A DNA stretch of 5,803 nt, from assembly GCA_030616465.1 (NCBI GenBank), contig JAUWXH010000159.1, forward strand, positions 1-5,803. The letters are read 5' to 3'. Source of the stretch: Planctomycetota bacterium (lineage in GTDB: Bacteria; Planctomycetota; Phycisphaerae; UBA1845; Fen-1342). Below, one piece after another: positions 1 to 5,771 of this stretch. The notes beneath the pieces are model-generated. The model had not been told where the DNA came from. It did not search any database and was given only the letters and a program-made list of their open reading frames with translations. Positions within the stretch are counted from its first letter, which is position 1. Every line of letters starts with the position of its first letter. The position numbers and the translations under genes were made by a program.

Positions 1-226
1 TGAAAACTCCCCGCCTACCATCTTCCGTGTACGCGCCCACGCTTCACTTACAGCTTATGGCTTACGCCTTAAGACCCCCCCGCTACGTCCGGATAACAAA
101 GGTGCTCCAATAAGGGGGGGCACAAAATGATCATCTTGACCACCTTCGCCTTCCCACTCCGCTGGCCTCGACTTTATCGGGCCCGCGCACGGCCGCCGAG
201 CCGTTTTATCCGGACGACCGACGAGC

Positions 227-244
227 CGCGGGGTTCACCCCGCG
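227..244. repeat. Perfect 7-bp GC hairpin, TTCA loop
   Basis: CGCGGGG at 227-233 pairs perfectly with CCCCGCG at 238-244 around the tetraloop TTCA. No T tract follows on either strand, so it is not a classical intrinsic terminator. It is one of a cluster of hairpins in the gene-free left flank. Confidence 0.55.
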
Positions 245-298
245 CGGACCCTCGAATGCGAGTGAGTTTCCCCGGCTCGCGCCGAGCCTCCGCGGCAC

Positions 299-379
299 GT
301 GTGGCATGGCCAAGCGTAGCGCGGCCATGCAGTTGCCAGCGAAAACCATGCCCGCGCCCGTGGCTTGGGCATGCCACAC
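299..379. repeat. Compound palindromic element (REP/MITE-like)
   Basis: The outer arms 299-314 (GTGTGGCATGGCCAAG) and 364-379 (CTTGGGCATGCCACAC) are reverse complements at 15 of 16 positions. Two further perfect hairpins are nested inside. One is GCATGGCC (304-311) with GGCCATGC (323-330), which also contains an inner GCG/CGC pairing. The other is CATGCCC (347-353) with GGGCATG (367-373). The outer and inner pairings compete. On the minus strand the second hairpin is followed by GTTTTC, so it could also act as a weak terminator for the methyltransferase operon. Similar GCATGGCC/GGCCATGC palindromes are, from memory, common as dispersed intergenic repeats in planctomycetes. Only one copy is in this window, so dispersal cannot be shown here. 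Confidence 0.6.
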
Positions 380-386
380 GACCGCA

Positions 387-405
387 CTGGCGGGCAAGCC
401 GCCAG
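387..405. repeat. Perfect 7-bp hairpin after the methyltransferase stop
   Basis: CTGGCGG at 387-393 pairs with CCGCCAG at 399-405 around a 5-nt loop. On the minus strand it lies about 40 nt past the methyltransferase stop codon, where a 3' end structure would be expected. There is no T tract beside it. Confidence 0.5.
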
Positions 406-444
406 CGGCACCCGGCGAACGGCTCGCCCCCCTGCAACACCGCC

Positions 445-1353
445 CTACTGTTTCACACGGCGACGGGCGGCCCGGGTTCGGCTGGCCAGCAGCGTCGTCA
501 GGCGGCGGATGTGTTCCGGGCCGGTCCCGCAGCAGCCGCCGATGATGTTCGCACCCGCGTCGATCAGCGTGGGGACGTGGGCGGCGAACTCGTCGGGCGT
601 CTGCTTGTAGACGGCCCGGCCGCCTTCCAGCTCGGGCAGGCCGGCGTTCGGCTTGACCCACAGCGGACGCTCGGTATTCGCGCGGAGCGCGACGACCACC
701 GGCAGGACGTACGCGATCCCCGAACCGCAGTTGCAGCCGATCACGTCCGCGCCGGCTTCTTCGAGCGAAGCGGCCCCCTCGTCCGCCGACACGCCCATCA
801 TCGTGCGCGTCCGCTGCGGGCCGGAATCGAACGACAGGCAGGCGAACACCGGCAAACCGGTCGCGTCCTTCGCCGCTCGGATCTCCAACGCCACCTCCGC
901 CAACTCCGAGAACGTCTCCAGCAAGACGGCGTCCGCCCCACCGTCGGCCAGCGCGCGGGCCTGCTCCGCGAAGACTTCGGTAAGCTGGTCATCGCTGGCC
1001 TCGCGGACGGCGAGGATCTTCCCGCTGGGTCCGATCGACCCGACGACGAACGCGTCCGCATCGCCAACGGCCTCGCGGGCCAAGCGAGCCCCGGCCCGAT
1101 TGATCTCGGCCACATTGTCCTTGACGCCGCGCTGCTCGAGCGCGAAGCGGTTGGCGGCGAACGTATTGGTGGTGATGAATCTGGCCCCCGCCGCCAGATA
1201 GTCTTGGGCCAGGCTGGTCACCAGATGCGCGTGGGTGAGGTTGGCGGTCTCGGGCATGACTTCTGTCGGCAACCCGCAGAGCTGGAGTTGTGTGGACCAG
1301 CCCCCGTCGGCCACGGTCACGCCGGCTCCCAGCTTCTCGAGATCGAGTTTCAT
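445..1353 (-). CDS. Homocysteine S-methyltransferase family protein (zinc-dependent)
   Basis: This 302-residue protein matches the usual length of stand-alone homocysteine S-methyltransferases (Hcy-binding domain, TIM barrel). Visible family marks are an N-terminal DGGWSTQL (17-24), TNTF (62-65), GSIGPSG (105-111), LLET (144-147), GCNCG (206-210) and GGCCGTGPEH (272-281). C209, C274 and C275 correspond to the three cysteines that bind zinc and activate homocysteine in the betaine-homocysteine methyltransferase and MetH families. It should therefore transfer a methyl group to homocysteine to give methionine in the cytoplasm. The donor (betaine, S-methylmethionine, or a corrinoid partner) cannot be read from the sequence, and no cobalamin domain is present. 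The ATG at 1353 overlaps the upstream gene's TGA as ATGA, and GGAAGGGA (1360-1367, minus strand) sits 6 nt before it, so translational coupling is likely. The C-terminus is short and basic (RTRAARRRVKQ). Confidence 0.9.
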   Translation of the reverse strand: MKLDLEKLGAGVTVADGGWSTQLQLCGLPTEVMPETANLTHAHLVTSLAQDYLAAGARFITTNTFAANRFALEQRGVKDNVAEINRAGARLAREAVGDADAFVVGSIGPSGKILAVREASDDQLTEVFAEQARALADGGADAVLLETFSELAEVALEIRAAKDATGLPVFACLSFDSGPQRTRTMMGVSADEGAASLEEAGADVIGCNCGSGIAYVLPVVVALRANTERPLWVKPNAGLPELEGGRAVYKQTPDEFAAHVPTLIDAGANIIGGCCGTGPEHIRRLTTLLASRTRAARRRVKQ

Positions 1354-2192
1354 GGGCCATCCCTTCCCGCGACGACGGGTCGGCCGGCGAGGATGTTGTT
1401 CAGTCGGCGGCAGATATCCGCCGGCTCGCCGGCCCCTTCATAGGTCAACGGCCCAGTGTAGCCCACCGACCGCAGCGCGCCGACGACGGCGGCCCAATCG
1501 ACACTCCCCTCCCCCAACGGGCAAAACCCAGCCATGCCGGGCCGGCTCAGGTCATAGTCCTTCATGTGCACGCGGGCGATGCGGCCGCCGAGCGTGGTGA
1601 TCCAATCTTCCGGATAGCCGAACGCCAGCACGTTTCCGACGTCGAGGTAGAAGCCGACGAACGGGGAATTGACGCGGTCGATCAGGTCCGCCGCCTCGAC
1701 CGGCGAAAGCAGAAAGCGGTTCCAGACATTCTCGATCGCGATGGTTACGCTGCGGGCCTCCGCCTCGTGGCGCAGCGAAGACAACGCGTCGAACACACGT
1801 TGCAGTGCGTCAGCGTAGCCGACGCGTATACGCACGTCGGCCGCCATCCCGACTACCGCCGGTACGACCAGGATCGCGCCAGCTCCCAGCGCCGCCGCCC
1901 GGTCGAGCATGCTGAGCGTCAGCTCGACGGCCCGGCGACGATCGGCCTCGTCCGGCGAGGCGTAGTTGATCTGCCAGAAATCAACCGTCGCCAGCCCGGC
2001 GATCCGCACCCCCCGGTCGGCAGCTTTCTGAGCCAATGCGGTGCACTCGTGCAGCGGCGTGTCCGGCCGCAGCGGTCCATCATCTGAGAGGACGAGCTCG
2101 ATCGCGGCGAATCCGGTTGACGCCGTCACGGCGAGTTGCTCATCGAGCGACGTCTCGGGGGCGAAGGTCCAGGCGTTGAGGGCGGTGAACAT
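1350..2192 (-). CDS. Sugar phosphate isomerase/epimerase-like TIM-barrel protein
   Basis: This 280-residue protein fits the xylose isomerase-like TIM-barrel family (AP endonuclease 2 superfamily). Starting from the ATG at 2192, the expected divalent-metal ligands appear in order: E154 (IAIEN), D184 (FYLDVGN), H209 (RVHMKD) and E252 (TYEG). There is also the typical LGEGSVDW segment (226-233) before the last strands. Such proteins isomerise or epimerise keto-sugars, sugar phosphates or inositol derivatives in the cytoplasm; the substrate is not predictable here. I chose the ATG at 2192 because GGGAG (2198-2202, minus strand) lies 5 nt upstream and the protein then begins right at the first barrel strand (MFTALNAWTF). 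A further in-frame ATG at 2258 would add 22 residues of low-complexity sequence. It is the first gene of the leftward operon and overlaps the methyltransferase by 4 bp. Confidence 0.88.
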   Translation of the reverse strand: MFTALNAWTFAPETSLDEQLAVTASTGFAAIELVLSDDGPLRPDTPLHECTALAQKAADRGVRIAGLATVDFWQINYASPDEADRRRAVELTLSMLDRAAALGAGAILVVPAVVGMAADVRIRVGYADALQRVFDALSSLRHEAEARSVTIAIENVWNRFLLSPVEAADLIDRVNSPFVGFYLDVGNVLAFGYPEDWITTLGGRIARVHMKDYDLSRPGMAGFCPLGEGSVDWAAVVGALRSVGYTGPLTYEGAGEPADICRRLNNILAGRPVVAGRDGP

Positions 2193-2296
2193 GGCAACTC
2201 CCGATAGCTCGGAGTGCCTGCCGCCGCCCCGCCCGGATAACCGACCCGGCGGACACACCCGACACCTTGTGCGGCGACAGCCCGAGCTGTCCGGTG

Positions 2297-2326
2297 ATTA
2301 TCCGTCAGCGCCTACCAATAAAACAA
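2297..2326 (-). promoter_or_regulatory. Candidate sigma-70 promoter of the leftward operon
   Basis: On the minus strand TTGTTT (2321-2326) is followed after 18 nt by GATAAT (2297-2302). That places a start point near 2290 and gives a leader of roughly 100 nt before the ATG at 2192. The -35 hexamer matches the consensus at only three or four positions and coincides with the T-rich tail of the adjacent hairpin, so it is a moderate candidate. Confidence 0.4.
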
Positions 2327-2353
2327 GGCCGGCACCCACTGGGTATGCCGGCC
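2317..2353 (-). terminator. Terminator-like hairpin reading leftward in the divergent spacer
   Basis: TGCCGGCC at 2346-2353 and GGCCGGCA at 2327-2334 form a perfect 8-bp GC-rich stem. The intervening CCCACTGGG can add three more pairs above a small bulge. On the minus strand the stem is followed directly by TTGTTTTATT (2326-2317), which gives the layout of an intrinsic terminator. No minus-strand gene is evident to its right, so it may end antisense transcription from the pdaD leader, end a small RNA, act as an attenuator, or insulate the operon promoter beside it. Confidence 0.5.
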
Positions 2354-2528
2354 CGTTATGAGAAGGAAGAAAATCCTTCCCTCCGGATCGCACCGTGATG
2401 CGCGGCTCCCGGAACCTCCGCCGCAAGCCTCCTGCCCGCGGCCGCAGCTCCATTACAGGGAAATATGAAAAACAAACGCCCGCGATCCAAACAGAAGTCC
2501 GCCGGCGGCGCCGATTTCACCGGATTCG

Positions 2529-2556
2529 TTGAGCCGCTCATCCAGAGTGCTATAAT
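2529..2556 (+). promoter_or_regulatory. Strong sigma-70 promoter of pdaD
   Basis: TTGAGC (2529-2534) is followed after 16 nt by a perfect TATAAT (2551-2556), with an extended -10 element TG at 2548-2549. Transcription would start near 2563 and leave a leader of about 98 nt before the pdaD ATG. TATAAT is striking in DNA this rich in GC. It is the only good plus-strand promoter I see ahead of pdaD, speB and the membrane protein gene. Confidence 0.7.
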
Positions 2557-2605
2557 CCGTCGCTCGCGACAGGCGGCGTGTGTCAGAGCTACGGGGTGCG
2601 AGCTT

Positions 2606-2641
2606 CCGAGGTGCCGGCAGGCCGGTCATTACGGCGCTCGG
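2606..2641 (+). promoter_or_regulatory. Stem-loop in the pdaD leader
   Basis: CCGAG (2606-2610) pairs with CTCGG (2637-2641), and GCCG (2613-2616) with CGGC (2632-2635), across a small asymmetric internal loop. The apical part holds the self-complementary blocks CCGG (2614-2617) and CCGG (2622-2625), so alternative folds are possible. The structure ends 8 nt before the Shine-Dalgarno sequence and could influence translation. A regulatory role is inference only. Confidence 0.3.
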
Positions 2642-2649
2642 TCTTGAAC

Positions 2650-2655
2650 AGGAGG
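2650..2655 (+). promoter_or_regulatory. Shine-Dalgarno site of pdaD (decides the start)
   Basis: AGGAGG lies 5 nt before the ATG at 2661. It selects this start over an in-frame ATG at 2580, which would add 27 residues with no family resemblance and has no comparable site. Confidence 0.8.
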
Positions 2656-2660
2656 GCCCC

Positions 2661-3215
2661 ATGGCGTCTCTGGTTCCGGCAAGCATGTTCTTCACGCGCG
2701 GCGTCGGCAAGCACCGCTACAACCTCCAGTCCTTCGAGGTAGCGCTCCGCAGCGCTGGCATCGCGCACTGCAACCTGGTCAAGGTTTCCAGCATCTTCCC
2801 GGCGGGCTGCAAGATCGTTCCGCGGCGAAGCGGGCTCAAGAAGCTGCTGGCCGGTCAGGTGACCTATTGCGTCCTGGCCGAAGCCCGCACTGATGAGCCC
2901 AGCCGCCTTGTCTCCGCCGGCGTCGGGCTGGCGATCCCCGCCGGCAAAGGTGAATACGGCTACATCTCCGAGCACCACGCCTTCGGCATGACCGAAAGGA
3001 AAACTGCCGACCTGGTCGAGGACATGGCCGCCAGCATGCTGGCCTCGACGCTCGGGCTCGAGTTCGATCCCGACGCCGACTACGACGAACGCCGCGAGAT
3101 CTACCGCATGAGCGGCCGCATCGTTACGACCCGGGCAATCGTCCAGTCCGCCGAGGGCGATAAGAACGGGTTGTGGACCACGGTGGTCGCCGCGGCGGTG
3201 TTCCTGATGGAATAA
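2661..3215 (+). CDS. pdaD: Pyruvoyl-dependent arginine decarboxylase
   Basis: This 184-residue protein should convert arginine to agmatine and CO2, using a pyruvoyl group made from its own chain instead of pyridoxal phosphate. The self-processing site is visible as NLVKVSSIFP (38-47). Cleavage between S43 and S44 would give a 43-residue beta chain and an alpha chain with a pyruvoyl N-terminus. This corresponds to S52/S53 of the Methanocaldococcus jannaschii enzyme as I remember it. E104 in GYISEHH aligns with that enzyme's catalytic E109, and IVP (52-54), VGLAIPAGKG (88-97) and the helix around DLVEDMAASM (118-127) also fit. Length is somewhat above the archaeal form (about 165), with a longer segment near DPDADYDERREIY (136-148). 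The family is best known from archaea and chlamydiae. An agmatinase follows 49 nt downstream, which strongly supports agmatine as the product. Confidence 0.92.
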   Translation: MASLVPASMFFTRGVGKHRYNLQSFEVALRSAGIAHCNLVKVSSIFPAGCKIVPRRSGLKKLLAGQVTYCVLAEARTDEPSRLVSAGVGLAIPAGKGEYGYISEHHAFGMTERKTADLVEDMAASMLASTLGLEFDPDADYDERREIYRMSGRIVTTRAIVQSAEGDKNGLWTTVVAAAVFLME

Positions 3216-3264
3216 GGCGGTCCGCCCGCCGCCGCGATCCCACCGGACTCTGAGGGAAGGCAAC

Positions 3265-4134
3265 ATGCCTGAGATGGCCGCGGACAACTTTCTCGCCCTG
3301 GACGCCCGCGAAGCGAACTACAAAACCGCTCGCTTCGCGCTGCTGCCGATCCCCTACGACGCGACGGCCAGCTTCGGCGTGGGGGCGCGCGAGGGCCCGC
3401 GCGCCATCATCACCGCCTCGCAACAGGTTGAAGACTACGACGAAGAGCTCGGCCGCGAGTCTTACCGCGCGGGGATCGCGACGCTGACCCCGCTCGAGCC
3501 CGACGCCCGCGGGCCGCAAGCGATGGCCGAACGCATCTACAAGGCCGCCCGCAAGATCGTGCGCGACGGCAAGTTCCTGATCGGGCTGGGCGGGGAACAC
3601 AGCATCAGCGCCGCGCTGGTCCGCGCGGTCCACACGCGGCACAAGCAGCTCAGCGTGCTACAGATCGACGCGCACGCCGATCTCCGCGACACCTACCAGG
3701 GCTCGCCCTTCAGCCACGCCTGCGTCATGCGGCGTATCCACGATCTCGGCGTAGGTGTGGTCGGCGTGGGGATCCGCAGTTACTCGGCCGGGGAGGCGCG
3801 CTTCATTCGATCCGCGGGCACACGCATGTTTTCCGCCCGCACGTGCCACGAATTGGATAGCTGGATTGAGGAGGTCGTTGGCGCGCTCGGCCCCGCCGTC
3901 TACGTCACCGTTGACATCGACGGGTTCGACCCGGCCTTCGCGCCCGGGACCGGCACGCCGGAGCCCGGCGGCCTGAACTGGCACCAGGTGACCGACTTAC
4001 TCGCAGCCGTCGCGCGTCAACGCCGAATCGTCGCCGCCGACGTGGTCGAGGTCCGCCCGCTGCCGCCCAGCACGGTGACGGAGTACCTCGCCGCGCGGCT
4101 GATCTACCGGCTCATCGGCCTCGTGGCGCGCTGA
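3265..4134 (+). CDS. speB: Agmatinase (arginase/ureohydrolase family)
   Basis: This 289-residue protein has the normal length of bacterial agmatinases and should hydrolyse agmatine to putrescine and urea in the cytoplasm. All binuclear manganese-site motifs are present: GGEHS with H112, DAHAD with D135, H137 and D139, and DIDGFDPAFAPGTGTPEPGG with D217 and D219. SHACVMR (150-156, H151) and DVVEVRP (259-265, E262) match further conserved active-site segments. The motifs alone do not separate agmatinase from related guanidino-hydrolases. The neighbouring arginine decarboxylase makes agmatine the obvious substrate, completing an arginine to putrescine route. The start at 3265 follows GAGGGAAGG (3252-3260) at a normal distance. 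No promoter is evident in the 49-nt gap after pdaD, so the two are probably cotranscribed. Confidence 0.93.
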   Translation: MPEMAADNFLALDAREANYKTARFALLPIPYDATASFGVGAREGPRAIITASQQVEDYDEELGRESYRAGIATLTPLEPDARGPQAMAERIYKAARKIVRDGKFLIGLGGEHSISAALVRAVHTRHKQLSVLQIDAHADLRDTYQGSPFSHACVMRRIHDLGVGVVGVGIRSYSAGEARFIRSAGTRMFSARTCHELDSWIEEVVGALGPAVYVTVDIDGFDPAFAPGTGTPEPGGLNWHQVTDLLAAVARQRRIVAADVVEVRPLPPSTVTEYLAARLIYRLIGLVAR

Positions 4135-4145
4135 GCTCGAGCGCG
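4127..4145 (+). other. Hairpin spanning the speB stop codon
   Basis: CGCGCT (4127-4132) pairs with AGCGCG (4140-4145) around a 7-nt loop and includes the TGA at 4132-4134. There is no T tract, so it is not a classical terminator. A second 5-bp hairpin (GCCGG 4155-4159 with CCGGC 4163-4167) follows before the next gene. Confidence 0.35.
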
Positions 4146-4187
4146 TGACAACTTGCCGGGCACCGGCCGGCGACGTAGCTTGCCGCC

Positions 4188-5651
4188 ATGACATCCGGCT
4201 CCCAGCCGAACCGCACCCGACGCGTGAACGTCGCGGCACTGATCGTTCTCGTCGCGGCGGCGGCCATCAGCGCCCTCGCCGGTTGGAGCGCGCTGGGGCT
4301 GTGGCAGGGCCTGCCCTACTCGCAGATCAAGGCGCTGTCCGGCGAGGAAGTCGTGGCGGCGTTCCGCGCCGCCAGCCTGTCCGCACCCGAGCAGGTACGT
4401 GAGGCCTGGCTGCTGACCGACGTGGGCAAGCAGTTCACCGCCGCCCTGCGGGACGAGGCGGCATTGGAACGGCTAAGCGGGGAGGTCGCCTCGTACGCCG
4501 CCGGCCAGACGCGCACGCAGCTCGCCCGACTCCAGCAGGCCGCCACCCGCATGCTCGAGCGGGAGCGGGCCGCGACGCCGATCGAGCTGTGGTGGCCCGC
4601 GCTCGAGCCATATCTGACGGGTTTGAGCCAGGCCAACTTCGCCCACTTCGAGCACGAGCTGATCGTCGCCTGGACGGACGTATACCGGTCACTCGGGGTC
4701 GCGCCGGGTACGGCCTACCGCAGCGCGCGTCTCCACGTCGGACATCACCACGGCCCATTTCTACAGTACTTCATCACGCGACTGCGGCGGGTCGCCGAGG
4801 CGGAAGAACAGCGCGACAACCTCGCGGCCGCCCAAACCTGTCGCACGATCGTGCGGCGTCTGCTACGGCAGTGGGTGCTGGATCGCGGGCCACCCGGCGT
4901 TCGGCTTCTGGCGGCCGACCTGCTCGCCGACATGCTCGAAGCCGAGCCGGCGCCAACTGCCGCCTCGTCGGCAAGCCGGTTAGCCCGGGACCTGCATGCG
5001 TGGCGGGGGCTCTACCACGAAAGCGCTTGCCAGAGGCCCGTCGAGTTCCTCAGGCTCACCAGCGAACCGTCGCTGTGCCCACGCGAGTATGAGCGGCTGT
5101 TCACCTGGCTCGCACTCAGCACGTGGACGTGTGCGGCGGCGATCGGCGTCGGCGTGCTAGCCCTACTGACGAGCTGGGCGTGGCTGATTCGCGGTCGCGG
5201 CGATGCGCATCCGCTCCGCGCGTTCATCATGGCAACCATGGTGACAGTGGTCATCGTGGCGACGGGTATGCTCTGGCTGCTGTTCGCCCCGGACACGATT
5301 CGTGAGGACTTTCGACGGGACTGGTCTCTAACGTCGCTCGCGGAATGGTGGCGGCACCCGCTGGTCTCCGCGGCACTCGCAATCGTCCTGGTGTTTGTCG
5401 CCGCGTTGATCCGCCGGGCTCCCAGCGGTGCCAAACCCGCCCGGCTCGTACGCTTGAGCGCCGGCGCGTCGGCCACCTGGCTCATGCTCGCCGCGCTAGG
5501 GCTGGTCTGCACACTGGCGGCCAACGCGGCCCAAACAGCGTACGAGCGCGCGACGCACGCCGCCGCGCTCGACCCGATCCAGGCCGTCGCCGGCCCCGGC
5601 GCGGACCGGCTGCTCGACGGGCTGCGAAGCTGGGATCCACGAGTAAACTGA
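4188..5651 (+). CDS. Hypothetical protein with five predicted transmembrane segments
   Basis: I do not recognise this 487-residue protein. A basic N-terminus (RTRR, 9-12) precedes a membrane segment at about 14-38. A mainly helical soluble region follows (about 40-303), with many Arg/Glu/Ala-rich stretches (for example 86-128 and 195-232) and a histidine cluster, HVGHHHG (183-189). Four more hydrophobic segments lie at about 306-334, 344-366, 391-408 and 425-447. Basic loops at 335-344 and 409-423 indicate a cytoplasmic N-terminus, with the large domain and the C-terminal tail outside the cytoplasmic membrane. I see no catalytic motif. An in-frame TAG at 4176-4178 makes the ATG at 4188 the earliest possible ATG, and it has no clear Shine-Dalgarno sequence, unlike the three other gene starts here. 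The 53-nt gap after speB has no good promoter, so it may be the third gene of that transcript. High G/C at third codon positions along its length supports real coding. Confidence 0.75.
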   Translation: MTSGSQPNRTRRVNVAALIVLVAAAAISALAGWSALGLWQGLPYSQIKALSGEEVVAAFRAASLSAPEQVREAWLLTDVGKQFTAALRDEAALERLSGEVASYAAGQTRTQLARLQQAATRMLERERAATPIELWWPALEPYLTGLSQANFAHFEHELIVAWTDVYRSLGVAPGTAYRSARLHVGHHHGPFLQYFITRLRRVAEAEEQRDNLAAAQTCRTIVRRLLRQWVLDRGPPGVRLLAADLLADMLEAEPAPTAASSASRLARDLHAWRGLYHESACQRPVEFLRLTSEPSLCPREYERLFTWLALSTWTCAAAIGVGVLALLTSWAWLIRGRGDAHPLRAFIMATMVTVVIVATGMLWLLFAPDTIREDFRRDWSLTSLAEWWRHPLVSAALAIVLVFVAALIRRAPSGAKPARLVRLSAGASATWLMLAALGLVCTLAANAAQTAYERATHAAALDPIQAVAGPGADRLLDGLRSWDPRVN

Positions 5652-5653
5652 AG

Positions 5654-5719
5654 GCAGCCGGCCTGTTCCAGCACGCGGGCATCCGCTCGGTGGAGATCGG
5701 CAGCGTGATGTTCGGCCGG
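5654..5719 (+). pseudogene. Remnant of a tryptophanase-like beta-eliminating lyase gene (C-terminal motif)
   Basis: Immediately after the membrane protein's stop, another reading frame encodes AAGLFQHAGIRSVEIGSVMFGR. The piece AGIRSVEIGSVMFGR agrees at 11 of 15 positions with AGIRAVEIGSFLLGR, which I recall from the C-terminal third of E. coli tryptophanase, a PLP enzyme that cleaves tryptophan to indole, pyruvate and ammonia. The enzyme body, including its PLP lysine, should lie about 300 residues upstream, but that DNA is occupied by the membrane protein gene in a different frame. After R at 5717-5719 the resemblance stops, and the frame closes at 5786-5788 without the expected continuation. 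This looks like an orphan fragment left by rearrangement or partial duplication. Chance similarity of a short peptide is possible. Confidence 0.5.
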
Positions 5720-5771
5720 AGCGGCACCCCCGCCGCCGACGTGCTGCCGAAGGGGGGCGTGTCGGGGCGGC

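Larger units (their letters stand above)
1..444. other. Non-coding 3' flank of the leftward operon, rich in inverted repeats
   Basis: I see no convincing gene here. The open frames on both strands are arginine- and proline-rich products of GC-rich DNA and lack conserved motifs. The first 115 bases are noticeably less GC-rich than the rest. The stretch contains a C7 run (75-81) facing a G7 run (114-120), an 11-bp perfect inverted repeat (86-96 with 206-216), a 7-bp hairpin with a TTCA loop (227-244), a compound palindrome (299-379) and a 7-bp hairpin with a 5-nt loop (387-405). It lies downstream of the methyltransferase stop codon on the minus strand, so some of these hairpins may end that transcript. 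No tRNA or rRNA signature was visible. Confidence 0.6.

Noticed and set aside
1..21. Possible leftward gene starting at an ATG at 19-21 on the minus strand
   Set aside because: Only seven codons are in the window, and GGAAG abuts the start with no proper spacing; too little to call.
174..440. Minus-strand open frame (88 codons) in the left flank
   Set aside because: It covers the hairpin cluster, has a low-complexity basic product, and has no convincing ribosome site.
127..1443. Long plus-strand open frame (438 codons)
   Set aside because: It lies largely antisense to the methyltransferase, whose motifs are unmistakable. Its own product is Arg/Gly/Pro-rich without recognisable motifs, as expected for an antisense frame in GC-rich DNA.
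2192..2258. Upstream start for the isomerase at 2258
   Set aside because: The extra 22 residues are low-complexity and precede the natural first barrel strand. The ATG at 2192 has a well-placed GGGAG.
2589..3287. Minus-strand open frame (232 codons) opposite pdaD
   Set aside because: Antisense to a gene with clear family motifs; no motifs of its own.
3124..3642. Minus-strand open frame (172 codons) opposite the pdaD end and speB
   Set aside because: It is a shadow of agmatinase coding sequence and breaks no gene boundary sensibly.
5012..5674. Minus-strand open frame (220 codons) opposite the membrane protein
   Set aside because: The plus-strand frame shows membrane segments and positive-inside loops. 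The antisense product is Ser/Arg/Ala-rich with no motif.
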